Part shown: piece after piece, positions 44,815 to 56,600 of the stretch
Position numbering within the stretch: position 1 is the stretch's first letter
Layout of the letters: each line of letters begins with the position of its first letter
Source of the DNA: Saccopteryx bilineata
Taxonomy: Eukaryota; Chordata; Mammalia; Chiroptera; Emballonuridae
DNA: 64,000 bases
Direction of reading: 5' to 3'
Assembly (NCBI RefSeq): GCF_036850765.1
Contig: NC_089491.1
Span: 187,901,520 to 187,965,519 of the forward strand
Notes under the pieces: generated by a model
Seen by the model: the letters and a program-made list of their open reading frames with translations, nothing else
What the model was told of the DNA's origin: nothing
The model's database searches: none
Translations under genes and position numbers: made by a program

Positions 44815-46914
44815 CTCTGTTTTTATTATAATTTGGTCTGTTGAAATCAGAAGGTCAGAATGTTAAGAAGTTTCCCCTGGGTTGGTTACTAGGCTCTTTT
44901 GCAGATGGGGAGAAATAACTTCTCATGTACTCTGCAACTCATGTGCCATTGGACAGGCTTCCTGTTCTTGTGAGAACTTTTGCCTGATTTGCCCGGGATT
45001 TTTCATCTTTGGGCATCAGTGCTGTTAGGTTATATTGGCTACAACTGTCTCGATTTCTAATGTATGAAGCTCTTAGCCTCTCAGATCTAACCTACATTGT
45101 GGCTTGGTTTTGGAAATGGCCCTGGTTTTTGACTTTGTGCCAGGAGGGTGAATGTTGCTGCTGCCTTACTTGTCCTTGGTGAGGTCACTTCATGGCTCCT
45201 CAGAAGGACACAGGCACTCAGGTCTTAGAGCCTGAGCAGCAGTCTGTCCACTGGGCCGCCAGCAAGGGTTCTGGAAGCCCGCTCTTCAGGAAGCCTTGCT
45301 TTGGGCTGTGTGTGGGCGGCTCCACTTGGGTTTCCCGAGGGTGGTGGCTTTTAGACTTCTTTGGCCACAATCTTGAGAGATACATTTACACTGATTAAGC
45401 ACAGACAGAGACATCATGTTTCCATAGAGATTCAAAGGAGAGTTTCAGAAAACAGGACTCATTCTTACCTGCAGTGCAGTCTGATCATTTGGGTTCTTTT
45501 CCGTTGAGTTATAAAAGCCTTGAGGGGCACTTGCAGTGGCCAACGCTGTGGGCCTGGAGCATGCTGGTCTGTGTATCCGCCTGCCCCCACGGTGCTGTCC
45601 TAGGGTCAGGTTTGCTGTGTGAGGGTGGGGATAATTCTCTGTCCAGACCAGTTTGGACAAAGATTTTCAGAAGGGTGTAGATTTCTTTTTGTGGTGATTT
45701 AGAATTTTTGGTGGGAGGTGGCCATTAATTATTCTTTGTGGTGGCTTCCAGAAAAGCTTCCAGGGGTGCAGGGGACACCTGTGTGAGTCTGGTGTGGACC
45801 ATAGCCACCTCCCACACTGCTGTTGCAAAGGTGGCCTGGTCAGGCTGCTTGGGAGTATTCAGAAAGGAGACAAATGCTTGTTAATTTCAGCACTGACCCC
45901 CCCTTTTTTTTAGTCTCTTTCACTCACTGTGACTGTTGGATAAACAAATTTTTTTTAGGTTTGCTTGCTTGTATTGGGGCAGTGCTTATATATAGTCGAT
46001 GGAAGGCTGAGGGTGCTTGCCCTCAGGGCAGCAGATTGCAAATTGTAGACTGCCTGTAGCTGCAGTGGAGAGGGGTGATTGTTTGCTATTGTTTGCTGGA
46101 GAAAGCGGTCCCCCCCACCAGCCTGTTTTTGTGGAAGAGTGTGTGTGTGGGGGATGCAGAGGGTTGGGGAGCCCCACTGAGGCTGGTGGGGTCTGTATGT
46201 CTGGGACAGTCCAGAGAATGAGTCGGGGACTTTGGGAGCCCTGAGTGAGAGGAAAGTGGTCTTCCCTGCCTGTTTGCTCGTCCACTGTTATGAGACTTTA
46301 ATAAATGGAATGGACCACCACTTTCTGATTCCACAGTTCCTTTCCCATCTGCCTGGATCCAGTGGGAACTGCATGGCCACCGCGGCAGCCACTGCCCGGC
46401 AGTGACTTAGAGAGAGCTGGTGTGAGAGGGGAGCCTGAGCTTGTTCGTGCAGCGTGAGAGGTCTGTGGGAGGGAAAGGCCGAAAGGTACCCTCACAGAAG
46501 TAGTAACTGGTGGACTATAAAGTCTTTTCTGATTGAAGTTGAACAGAGTATTTAAAACTTAATATTAGAAATACCAACCATACCATTAAGTAGTTCTTTT
46601 AGAAAAGTTCAGTAGATTTTACATAAATTTAAATACTGCTTGAGAAATTTTCAATGGATTTTTTTTTCTTAGAAAACAAATACTCATTAACAAGTCTGTG
46701 TGTGTAATTCTTTAAATAATTATAAATAGAGGGAATTGAATCTACAGAGCCAGAGCACAGGGACACACTGACTAGAATCAGATCAGTTGCCTCTTATTGA
46801 AACAGTATACAAATCTCTGTCTTTGTTTATTGTAAACTCCTTTATTTGCTATACTACTTCTCAGTAAAAATAAATTTATTGAAAGAATTCAGAGTACTTA
46901 ATTTATAGTCTCTT
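44815..46914. other. 2.1 kb without a recognised gene
   Basis: No repeat family or convincing exon was recognised. The ORFs around 46.0-46.3 kb overlap on both strands and lack known domains. Confidence 0.45.
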
Positions 46915-46929
46915 AAAAATGTATCTCTT

Positions 46930-47147
46930 TTTTTTTCTTTTTTATTTTTATTTTATTTATTCATTTTTTTAGAGAGGAGAGAGAGACAGAGAGGGAGAGA
47001 GAGGAGAGAGAGAGAGAGAGAGAAGGGGGAGGAGCTGGAAGCATCAACTCCCATATATGCCTTGACCAGGCAAGCCCAGGGTTTCGAACCGGCAACTTCA
47101 GCATTTCCAGGTCGACGCTTTATCCACTGCACCACCACAGGTCAGGC
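46930..47147 (-). mobile_element. SINE-B, young copy
   Basis: The minus strand starts 'TGCCTGACCTGTGGTGGTGC', B box 'GGTTCGAAACCC', 'CAAGGCATATATGGGAGTTG', and an expanded CT tract (GA run 46,977-47,023). A perfect 15-base duplication AAAAATGTATCTCTT at 46,915-46,929 and 47,148-47,162. Confidence 0.96.
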
Positions 47148-47249
47148 AAAAATGTATCTCTTAAGTTACAAATATCACCACCACTGTTAGTATTTGAAGG
47201 ATTCTTCCAGAACTTGATTTTATACTGTTATTGTTATAAAGTAATCCAG

Positions 47250-48200
47250 CGAATTAAATAGAGACACCAAGGTAGGTTATAGAAGAAATTTTAGGAGGAG
47301 CTTTATTATTAAACCGGCAACATGTACGAGACATAATCCCAAATCATGCAGCCTGGATCACACATGGTACTGAGGCTGCTTTTATACTGGTTGGGGAAAG
47401 GGAGGGGGAGCATGGTACAAAAGTCATTTACTAACAAGCTTATTGAGTTTTTGCTGTCTTGTTACAACGTTCACCTATAGGATCTATCAAAAGAAAAAAA
47501 CATTCCTATACACTAAGACCATAAGATAACACAGTAGTGATGAATGTTTTACATACCTGACAAAGACATTCCCAAACCTTCTAGGATTTACAGTCTATCC
47601 TTGTTGCCACAATTGTGGGAAATGTTTGGTTTAGGATAAGGAGAGAAGCTAAATGAAGTTACTTTTGCTAAGAGTGTTGGGGTTAGCTTAGTAGGAAGTC
47701 AAAAGCTAGTCCCCGCTTGCTTAGTTTACAAGTTTTGTACATACAAAGAATTACAAAATGATGATTATTAGAAAGCATATAAAATGTTACAGAATACAGA
47801 TTTTCATGCAAGAGGGGGCTTGTGATCCCCTTGTCTAGAGGAATAGGTCACTCTCATAACTCCAGGCTGGGAGGAAGAGTCAGGATTAGTGTAGGAATTT
47901 TTAATTAAGGTACGTAAACATTGTTTCCTGAAGGCTTTTAAGAAAGGAGAAGAGGAAGGGGTTTTCAGATAGGCTCTATCTTCTTTGCTCTGTCTAGCAA
48001 GTGGTGTCAGTCCTCCCAGAGAACTACAGGAAATAGTTAAACTGTGACTAGCTGACTTTGGCCCTGCAAGCTCTTCTTCTTGCATTCTTCTTGTCTTTTC
48101 TTCCTCAGAAAGGAGGTGTAAGAGGGCCTGGCTCTTCCTTTTTAAAATATTAATGTTAACAATTTTGCAGTTCCTTGGCATCTTATCACATTATTATGTT
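47250..48200 (-). mobile_element. LTR-like segment of an unidentified ERV
   Basis: The minus strand has TATAAAAG at 47,386-47,379 and, 70-80 bases on, AATAAA at 47,307-47,302. The sequence then ends in a C/T-rich stretch near 47,265. This is the spacing of a U3-R-U5 unit. The 125-codon minus ORF at 48,181-47,804 is open but not recognisable. Ends are not defined and the family is unknown. Confidence 0.45.
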
Positions 48201-49081
48201 AATATTCTGTGAAATAAGGGATAATCTGTCATTGTCATTATATAAGGCATCCCCATAAATTTATAACCTCAAATTTATAGCAGCTAGTTTTTTTTAAGGG
48301 CTTTTGTTGGAAGATGTATCTTTCTCCCTAAATGGCAATCTTGGAAGACATTAGGCAATAACTTCCTTAATTCTTAGAGTATTATCTACTGAACTGGGGA
48401 GAATGTCTCCCTAATCTGAGTTTGATACAATAAGAATTTGGGAAAATTATCAGATGTCATTCAGGCCTAGTCACTGAAAGACTACCATGGGTCTGTGGTA
48501 TAGTGAGGCAAAAGCATAGTTTCCATGGTTGATTTTGAGTCAGGGCAGTGCTGGGGGCCATGGCTCGAACATCCTCCATACAAATTTAGGACACTCTTCT
48601 GTTAATCTGGCTGCCTACCATTTTGCTTGAGGATCTGCAAGGGAATATTTTTCTGAATCACCCTGGAGAACCTTCGATTTGGTGAGAAATGTATGTGGAG
48701 CATCCTGGATTGGCTGGCTCTGACACCCAGCGAGCCCTCAAGGCCCCAGCAGAGGTTTCTTTTTCCAGATATGTGGCTGTGTAGTAAGGGAGCACCATTG
48801 GCTCTGGAGAGGCCCTGGGAGAGGGGGGCAGAGGAGCATTCCCTTCATACATAAGTGCCCCAAATATAAATGCATGGATGACTCAGAAATTGTAGTCCTC
48901 CTCTTCTGGAATTGCCCTGAGGCTAAACTGTCTGGAGCTAACAGGACTTTATTACTTGTCTGGGCATGGGAAAGGCTCCTGAAACATTCTGTGGCCCAAG
49001 GGCCACGTCCCTGCTAGGTCTGGACCTCAGGGAAGGCTGCACGTACACAGGCAAATAAAAAAAGGTAAACTGTATACCAAT
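48201..49081. other. Unassigned DNA, possibly ERV-related
   Basis: Lies just upstream (in minus-strand sense) of the LTR-like segment, so it may be internal ERV sequence, but no retroviral motif was found. At 49,055-49,095 the motif AATAAAAAAAGGTAAACT occurs almost twice in tandem. Confidence 0.35.
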
Positions 49082-49097
49082 AAAAAAAGGTAAACTC

Positions 49098-49500
49098 GGC
49101 CCTGGCCGGTTGGCTCAGCGGTAGAGCGCCGGCCTGGCGTGCAGGGACCCGGGTTCGATTCCAGGCCAGGGCACATAGGAGAAGCGCCCATTTGCTTCTC
49201 CACCCCACTCCCTCCTTCCTCTCTATCTCTCTCTTCCCCTCCTGCAGCCAAGGCTCCATTGGAGCAAAGATGGCCCGGGCGCTGGGGATGGCTCCTTGGC
49301 CTCTGCCCCAGGCGCTAGAGTGGCTCTGGTCACGGCAGAGTGACACCCCAGAGGGGCAGAGCATCCCCCCCTGGTGGGCAGAGCGTCGCCCCTGGTGGGC
49401 GTGCCGGGTGAATCCCGGTCGGGCGCATGCGGGAGTCTGTCTGACTGTCTCTCCCCATTTCCAGCTTCAGAAAAATACAAAAAAAAAAAAAAAAAAAAAA
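49098..49500 (+). mobile_element. SINE-A, young full-length copy
   Basis: An intact head with A box 'TGGCTCAGCGGTAG' and B box 'GGTTCGATTCC', two copies of the ~25-base internal unit, and an A tail of over 20. AAAAAAGGTAAAC flanks both ends (49,083-49,095 and about 49,496-49,507). Very similar to the copy at 37,831, so recently active. Confidence 0.96.
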
Positions 49501-49509
49501 AGGTAAACC

Positions 49510-52500
49510 CAGGGACAAGACTAACCATGTTATATTTTGTTTCTGGAAATGTAGTACGCAAAACAGGAGACATTTCTACTATATAGTGCATCGTGGATGA
49601 CTTTTGTGATTTATCTCTTCATTATTGCTCTCTTTTTGTCAGTATCTAAAAAGCACATAGAAAGGTGTACACATAGATTAGACAGACGTGGTGATAGAGG
49701 CAGGTGTTAAGGGTAGAGAAGAGGATTACAGTGAGCCTGTAAATTTAGTAATTTACACAATGTAATAGAGCCTCTGAATTCTAAAGTCAACTTCAGATAC
49801 CTCCAGACAACCTAGGCCGGAACATGCACACAAGCCCTGGGGGTCTCCCTGAGGGCCAGAGCGAATTCCTTTCTGGGTGGCACAGTTCTGACCAGCTCCC
49901 AGGAGCTCTGGGAGCAGAGGGCACTGTGACACTGCCGGAATCTGGGGAGAATGAGGGAGACTGAGCCACCGTGGCACATTTGTCTGTGTGGCTCCTGTAC
50001 CGGAGCTGTCGAACTGTGCCTAGTGTAGAGTAGATGCTAAAAGGTAGCTTTTCAACAGAACTGAAACCAGTGAAGCCCTTAGCACCCTTGAGACGGAAGA
50101 GGCCTGGGGCCCACGCAGGTCCTCATTTCTGAGTGCCCCTTATCTGCTTGCAGCTGGCTGCTGATAGAAGGTGGTGGGTTAGACTGCAGAAGCGGAGCTC
50201 CTACCTGTGGGAGAAGTGATAGCTGAGGCCTTGCTGCAAGGACAGCTATGGAGCAACTGTCCTCTGGATTCTGGAGTAGAGTGGCCAGCCACCCTCTTGT
50301 TCTGGGAGGTCTGTGTGCACACCTGCCTACAGCTTTGTGCCTTAGGCGCATTACCTGGGTCAAGATAGGTGTTGAGTAGATGCTGGCTGTAGTTAGGGCT
50401 GCTGAGTAAAGACTTCAGCCCCAGCCTTCAGGGTGGTCTCTGCCTTGGGAAACATCCCATTCTTGAGCTTGCACATTCTTGAGCTTGCACATGAGTTGTT
50501 CCTGGGCTGATCCAGGAGTAGGTGTGAGTTAACTTGCAAAGTGCTTCTTCCAGAAGGCTGAGGAGAGGGAAGCAGGCCCAGAAGAGGGTGCTGCTTGTCT
50601 TCTCTTAGGACATTTTAATGGAAGAGGCAGATGTCAACTTTCTAATTAAGGGGGGATGAGGCATGACAGTGCCAGAGCCAGGGCAGGAGGCAGAGGCTCC
50701 AGGGTCCCCTGCTTAGAGGGTCTGAAACCAGGATGTCCCCACATGGAGAGGGAGGGCACATGTTGGGTGGACACTCGAGTTTTTAAGCCTACTTATGGTT
50801 TACTTACATTGGGTACTTGAGGAATTTTAGGGGTGGATGGCTAAAGGTAAATGGGTGGGCCCATGTGGGTCCCAGAAGTGCTAGACTCAGCTAATTGGGA
50901 GACCTGCCTCTGCCATAGTCAGGGAAGAACTCGGCTGCATTTGAGGTCATTTAGTTGAAAGCTTTGTGCCTGGTCTGTGTATTTGCACTGGGGAATTTAA
51001 GGTAAAAGGGAAGGCGGCAAAGCAGACAGTGACCCTGCTTCCCCAAGTGCTCTTCTGCAGGTGCTCTATGGTGTGGAAAAGGACCCTGAAATTTCTTGAT
51101 CTAAATGGAATTCTTGCACCTTCTCACAGAGGCAAGGACAGGGGAAAAGTAATGGGAACTGAGCTACTATGTTCAGTTGTATGTGACTTTTATTGATGCT
51201 GGGTTGTCTGCTTAATTCATATGCTTATTAGAAGGCTTTCTGTTACATGACATAGAAAGATCATAGACATTGTTCTTCAAAATTAGGGACTCGTGATCCC
51301 GTCTGTAAAGGCTTGTGAGCCCAGTCGGGAACTTCTGAGGAGAACTTCTGATGGTGGGGTTGGGGCGGGGTGGTGTGGGGGGACTGACCCATGCGCTTCG
51401 TTCTGTGCCTGCCTGTGATGACTTTCACATTTTACATCCCATCATAACATTGTTTCTTTGGAAAAAGCATGTTTAATTCATATCACCTGATGCAGAAATG
51501 TAGAGGGAAGCTTTTAATCACCTGTTCACACTTCTCAGTGTCTAGAAACTCTGACGTTGTAGGGTAGGCTTGTCTCACCAGGTGTTAAGGTGTGAGCAGT
51601 GTGTTGCATGGGTGAAACTTTGTAGTTGGGCCGGTGAATATGCTGCTTATAACACTTGCCTTGGCAGAGAGGAAAATTCATCAGCTAAGGGAACGTGTTT
51701 TGATAGTTCTGCAAAGCAGTCAGGTGAGGAAATTAAGACACTTTTAAGGTATGAAAAGATATAAAGGAGAAGGTCGTGCTGTACAGCACATGGACCCCCC
51801 CCCCGCCCATGGGTTTTCATGGGTCATCTGAGCAGGAAGAAGGGGACCTGCAGAGTAGGGCTGATTTATGAATGTGATGGGAAGTCACCTGTGGTGAACA
51901 TGGCTTGATGACAGGTGCCTAGAGCCTAGAGTCCTTTCCCGTTGGGTCCTGGCCCCAAGGTCCTCCTGGGACCCCGCACATTCCCCTCCCTGAGCGCCCC
52001 CAGGCTTGCCGTCTCCTCACTTAGACATGGCCTGGGAGTCCACACACCTCCATGCCACCAGCCTAGCCACAGACATTTGTGATCCTGGGTCAGACGGAGT
52101 ACTTACAGTCACCATTTTTGCTTTTGGACTTGGAAGACATTGTGTTAGGATACTTCCTTTGGGGTTTCCAGCCCTAAGCAGGAAATTGGTGACATTCCAT
52201 GATTTTGTGTCCACTAAAGAGCTCTGTGTGGTTTTGTGTCCACACCATAAAAATGGACGTTATGTGGGGTTCAGTAATAATCTGATGTAGTAGCAACAGA
52301 AAGCCCGGTGTTAGGATGATGGAAAGATTTTGATTGAGCAGGTCACTTTGCCTGGATTAACCCAGAAATGTTGAGCGGGGCTACTGCAATAAGAAATCCC
52401 CCCCCCCGTGGGGCGCTCCCAAAGAGCCATGCTGGTCAGAACAGCACGTTTCCCAGTTCCTCTCTGGGCAGAGCGAGCAGCCCTGGACCGGGTCGTTCAC

Positions 52501-55500
52501 AGTCTGGGTGCTCGCCCACAGATGGGGACAAGAACTCCCTCTGGGGCAGCCGCTGGTTGGGAACGGCCCTTGACAGCAGTGCTCTGTTGTATGGGGCAGT
52601 TTCTGCTGAAGTTTTGGAAAATATGGACAGGTCCTGAGAAGTTTCAGTCCCAAACTATCTCACCAGGGAGGAAGCTTGTGAGAGGTTAGTTTTCAAAAGG
52701 ATCAGCCAACCATACAAATCAAAGTATGTACAGGCCCTGCCAAAGGGGAAAAAAGAAAGCAAGCTAGCCTGTGCTACCCCTTCACTGGAATTTAGGGTGA
52801 AGCCCTCTGCAGCAGAGCTTCTAGAAAGAATTGCCTTCTGCCAGAAACATTTCTTTCTAAAAATCCTTCAATGTTCCTGCCTCTGCTTCTCCCCGCCTCC
52901 TTGGAGACACAGACTTGTGCCTGCCTAGTGGGGTAAGGATAAAGGTGATGTCAAAGGTGTGAGAGAACAGGAACAGTCTTGCCTGCAGTCAGGTACAGAT
53001 GCAGTAACAAGGGCAGGCCTCTGATGTTCGCTGCTTTTGCAGGGATGAGACTGGGAACAACTCCAGGGGTGTGAAGGCGTCACTGCTTTCCTGTATTCTG
53101 GGTAGACCAGTCTGAAGACAGAGGGAGAGTGGCACCTTTTCTGGCTCTCAGTTTCAAGGTCCTCCTAAGGGTGTTCTGCCCAAGCCCTTTAGGATTGCCT
53201 TATGGGACCGATCCCCTGATGGCAGTGTTATTCAGATATGCAGATGCGTGTATATAAAAATAACACACTCTTGTTGAGTTCACAGAAGGTTCAAAGGAAG
53301 ACAAAGGATGGCAAATAGTCAAATTTGCAAAAAGAGACTTTAGTTGTGCAGCTGAAGTTCAGATGTCTTAAATATCTGCTCTGTGGACAGAAATCCAATG
53401 AGGGTTGTATTACAGGAGAGGGGAACTTGCTGGTCTGCCAGTCCGAAGGAAACTTTCGCTTCTGTTCTGGAGAGGAGGAGAGGTCATATGCGGGGTGACT
53501 GGAAGATTTGGGACCGCCCAGTCTGGCAGCGCCGAGAGAAGTTGTGACCACAGTGTAAGGCTCGTACTGGTTGTAGCGGGTCGAACCTCAGATTTATCAA
53601 CCAGCTCTGAAAGTCAAAGTTTGTCCCTTGTCTGGACTCTCAAATGTTTTAGGCTAAATAAAAAGCAAATGATGCTTTCCACAGCTGGTGAGAGACTGAC
53701 ACCCCGAGGGACCAAAGGTGTGCAAGGGGAGTCCTCACGAAGATGGTCCTCTCTGATAACATGTGGGAGCTGCAAGGTTTGGGTTTATCCTCTGAAAATG
53801 CTATACGGGGCATGTCTGCTCATAGAGATTGCTCTGTGAGAGTCTCCAGAAACAGGACTCTTGGCCAGAGCAGACCACGTTTGACCAAGATGATATTTCT
53901 TACGTTGTTGGCATTGCAGGGAGGAACAGGATGGCCATCCGAGTTGTCTTATGCACTTTCCATGGTCATTGTAAAGTGAGCTGCAGTGCCAGGATGGACA
54001 CAGCCCTCTAGTCTGAATTTGGAGCCCCACCTGGTGTTGAGTTCCTGGGGCGTCCCCTTTTCCCACAGGACCTCTGAAGGCCAAACCCCAGCTCCTTCCG
54101 AGTCTTAACTTTCCACAGCTTCACAAAGTATATGTTTGTTCTGGAAATGTTTACCTGAAACCTATATACTCTTATTGATCAATGTCATCCCATTAAATTT
54201 AGTATCTAAATATAAAAAAGTGGGGGGACTGGGAACTTTAAGAAATGATGACATAATGCCAGTGACCCTAATTTTTAAAGCCATGATAATTGCATTAACT
54301 AATTCTCTGCTCACCAGTCCGAGGCGAGATGGTCATTTTTGATTGTTGCGTAAGATTTCAAATTTCAAAAGAAAGCTCTCTAGGAAGTATAGCTTTCATT
54401 CACTCAGCAGATGCTGGCCTGGTGCACATGGGTGCCAGCACCGACTTACCCAAGTGCTTGCTTCTCGGGGCATAACTCTGGGGGTCCCCTGCAGATACTA
54501 TGATGGTACAAGCCATTGGCTGAGAACCCCATTCTTTTATGATTAAGCCAATTAGAGTGCCATTCTCTTTCTCCACCTACCTCTTTCCCCCGAAAACTAA
54601 GCTCCCATGATTACATTATAACTGTTCACAATCACCTCTTTTTGAATTAGGCAGTCTTGTGGTCTGCCATCAGTCCTTAGCCATGGAATATTCATTCCAT
54701 CTTGTTAGCCAGACTCTCCTTTACTGACAGCTTGCCAACCCTCCATTTTTCTGGAGTCCTGTGTTTTTTAGTATGTCCTTTTTTGTTATGTTGTTATGCT
54801 CTTTCTCCCAATTTTGTATGTTTTTTATGTTTCTGTATCCATCCTTTTCTTGGGGATATGTCCTTCCTCCCCTGTTAAACTACAAGTCCCTGTAGGGTAG
54901 GTGCCACATGGCTTTTCCTGGCTCCCACAGCCCCTGACAGGGCGTGTGCATTGGATACTCAGGACGCAGCTCTTGGCTCTGCTCCTGAGGGCCTGAACCC
55001 TGTCAATTGGGCCTCTCTGGGTAGTGGTGTGATCTTATCTGGTGTCAGGTCAGGTGGTCCAGCTGCAGCTCCCTTCCCACCTGCCTTTGGTGCCTGTGTC
55101 ACATGCCTCACAGCTGGTCTCAGCTCTGGGAGCTTGTGCCCTCCTGGCCTCTGACCTCTGGTATCTTTGCAGGTGACATTTCATTTTGACCTTTCCTTTG
55201 AAGAAAGGTTCTGTCTATGTGAAGGTCAACAAAGAAGAGTGGGTGACTCGCAGACAGAAACACAAGTTAAAAGGCAGGAAGCGAGGCTGCTTAGTGTACC
55301 CAAGTTGGAGGGGCCAAGCAGAAAGGAATGACCTTGAAACTCTTCTTTGATCATTTGTCTTTAGAGATGGAAAGTGGGGCATGGAAAACAAACATTTTTA
55401 TTCAATGTATACACAGTTTGGCAAGACAAATAGCTGGACTTCGTGAGTGTCCAGATGGCTGGCCAGTCTTATTCTGTTGAGTTCACAGAGTAGAAGTGTG

Positions 55501-56080
55501 AAAGGCTGCCCCTGTGGTGGAACAGGTAAAGCAAAGCATTTCATATGGGAAATGCAAGATAGAACTTTAGATTTGGGATTGAGAGTCAAACAGATGCCAA
55601 AGCCTCTGGGTGGGATGGTGTCATCCAAGGGAGTGACCCACAACCTGCAGTGTGTGTGGCCTGTTTCTTTTTAAAGGAGGCACATCAGCTACAGTTCCTG
55701 GCACTAAAGTGACACGCTGTGATCCAGGACATCTGTAGTCGCTGCCAGGCCCTGACACAGACACCACAGAGGACTTTGGTTGTTGGCTCTACAGAAACCG
55801 GGATATTTAAATATTCACAAGTAAAAAACAATGGTTAAAAACTCAGTATTATTAATTGTATTGTTTGTACTTACATATATTAGTTATATTTTATACTTTT
55901 AGTAGTCTTAAGTCAATTTAAGCATTTCTAGGCAGTTACCCTCAAACTGTTCATCATCTGAATTATCACAGAAGGAAGTAAATCAAATACTAAGCTTATT
56001 ATTATTTTTAAGCTGAATATTTGTATAGTCCTTTATCAATTACAGAACAGCGTCATATAATAAAAATCTAGTAGTTATTA
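49510..56080. other. 6.6 kb without a recognised gene or repeat
   Basis: Repeat-poor by eye. Many ORFs of 60-145 codons on both strands, including a 144-codon plus ORF at 53,405, lack a recognisable domain and overlap each other. It may be intron of the gene whose promoter lies at 35 kb. Exons of low conservation could be missed. Confidence 0.45.
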
Positions 56081-56600
56081 TTTTGAGTACCTGCTTAATC
56101 TCCACAGCACTTTACAAGTTGATTATTAAGAATTCTTATAGATGAAGAAACTAATGATGCTAATAGGAAACACACAGCACTAACTGTGTGCCAGTGCTCT
56201 AATGCAGTCCCAACCCCCGGGCTGCGGACTGGTACTGGTCTGTAGGCCATTTGGTACCTCAGAGAAAGAATAAATAACTTACATTATTTCTGTTTTATTT
56301 ATATATATTTAAGTCTGAACGATGTTTTATTTTTTAAAAATGACCAGATTCCCTCTGTTACATCCGTCTAAGACTTACTCTTGACACTTGTCTCGGTCAC
56401 GTGATACATTTATCTGTCCCACCCTAACGGCCGATCCGTGAAAATATTTTCTGACATTAAACCAGTCTGTGGCCCAAAAAAGATTGGGGACCACTTCTCT
56501 AATGCATGGCATATATTTATTCATTTGATCGTCCCCACCTCTGAGGTAGCTATTATAAAAACAGAAGGCCAGGAAAGGTAGTAATCTGCCCACCATATTT
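56081..56600 (+). mobile_element. MIR-like fragment split by a hAT MITE
   Basis: MIR-type pieces stand on both sides of the MITE: 'CCACAGCACTTTACAAGTTG' and 'GATGAAGAAACTAATGATGC' before it, and 'CCCACCTCTGAGGTAGCTAT' and 'GGTAGTAATCTGCCCACC' after it. These may be one or two MIR copies, and they are heavily decayed. Confidence 0.5.
56205..56496 (+). mobile_element. hAT-type MITE (copy 2 of the family at 22,895)
   Basis: Closely matches copy 1 through its length: 'AGAGAAAGAATAAATAACTT', 'AAGTCTGAACGATGTTTTAT', 'GACCAGATTCCCTCTGTTAC', 'GTGAAAATATTTTCTGACAT'. An 8-base duplication CTCTAATG is at 56,197-56,204 and 56,497-56,504. Its left end has lost three bases of the terminal repeat. It carries an extra ~20 bases near the left end ('GTAGGCCATTTGGTACCTC') that copy 1 lacks. 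Confidence 0.95.

Noticed and set aside
47804..48181. 125-codon minus-strand ORF as a retroviral gene
   Set aside because: No gag, pol or env motif is seen. It is left as unassigned sequence near an LTR-like unit.
53405..53839. 144-codon plus-strand ORF as a gene
   Set aside because: No domain, no splice or promoter context, and antisense ORFs overlap it. Chance ORFs of this length are expected in 64 kb with moderate GC.
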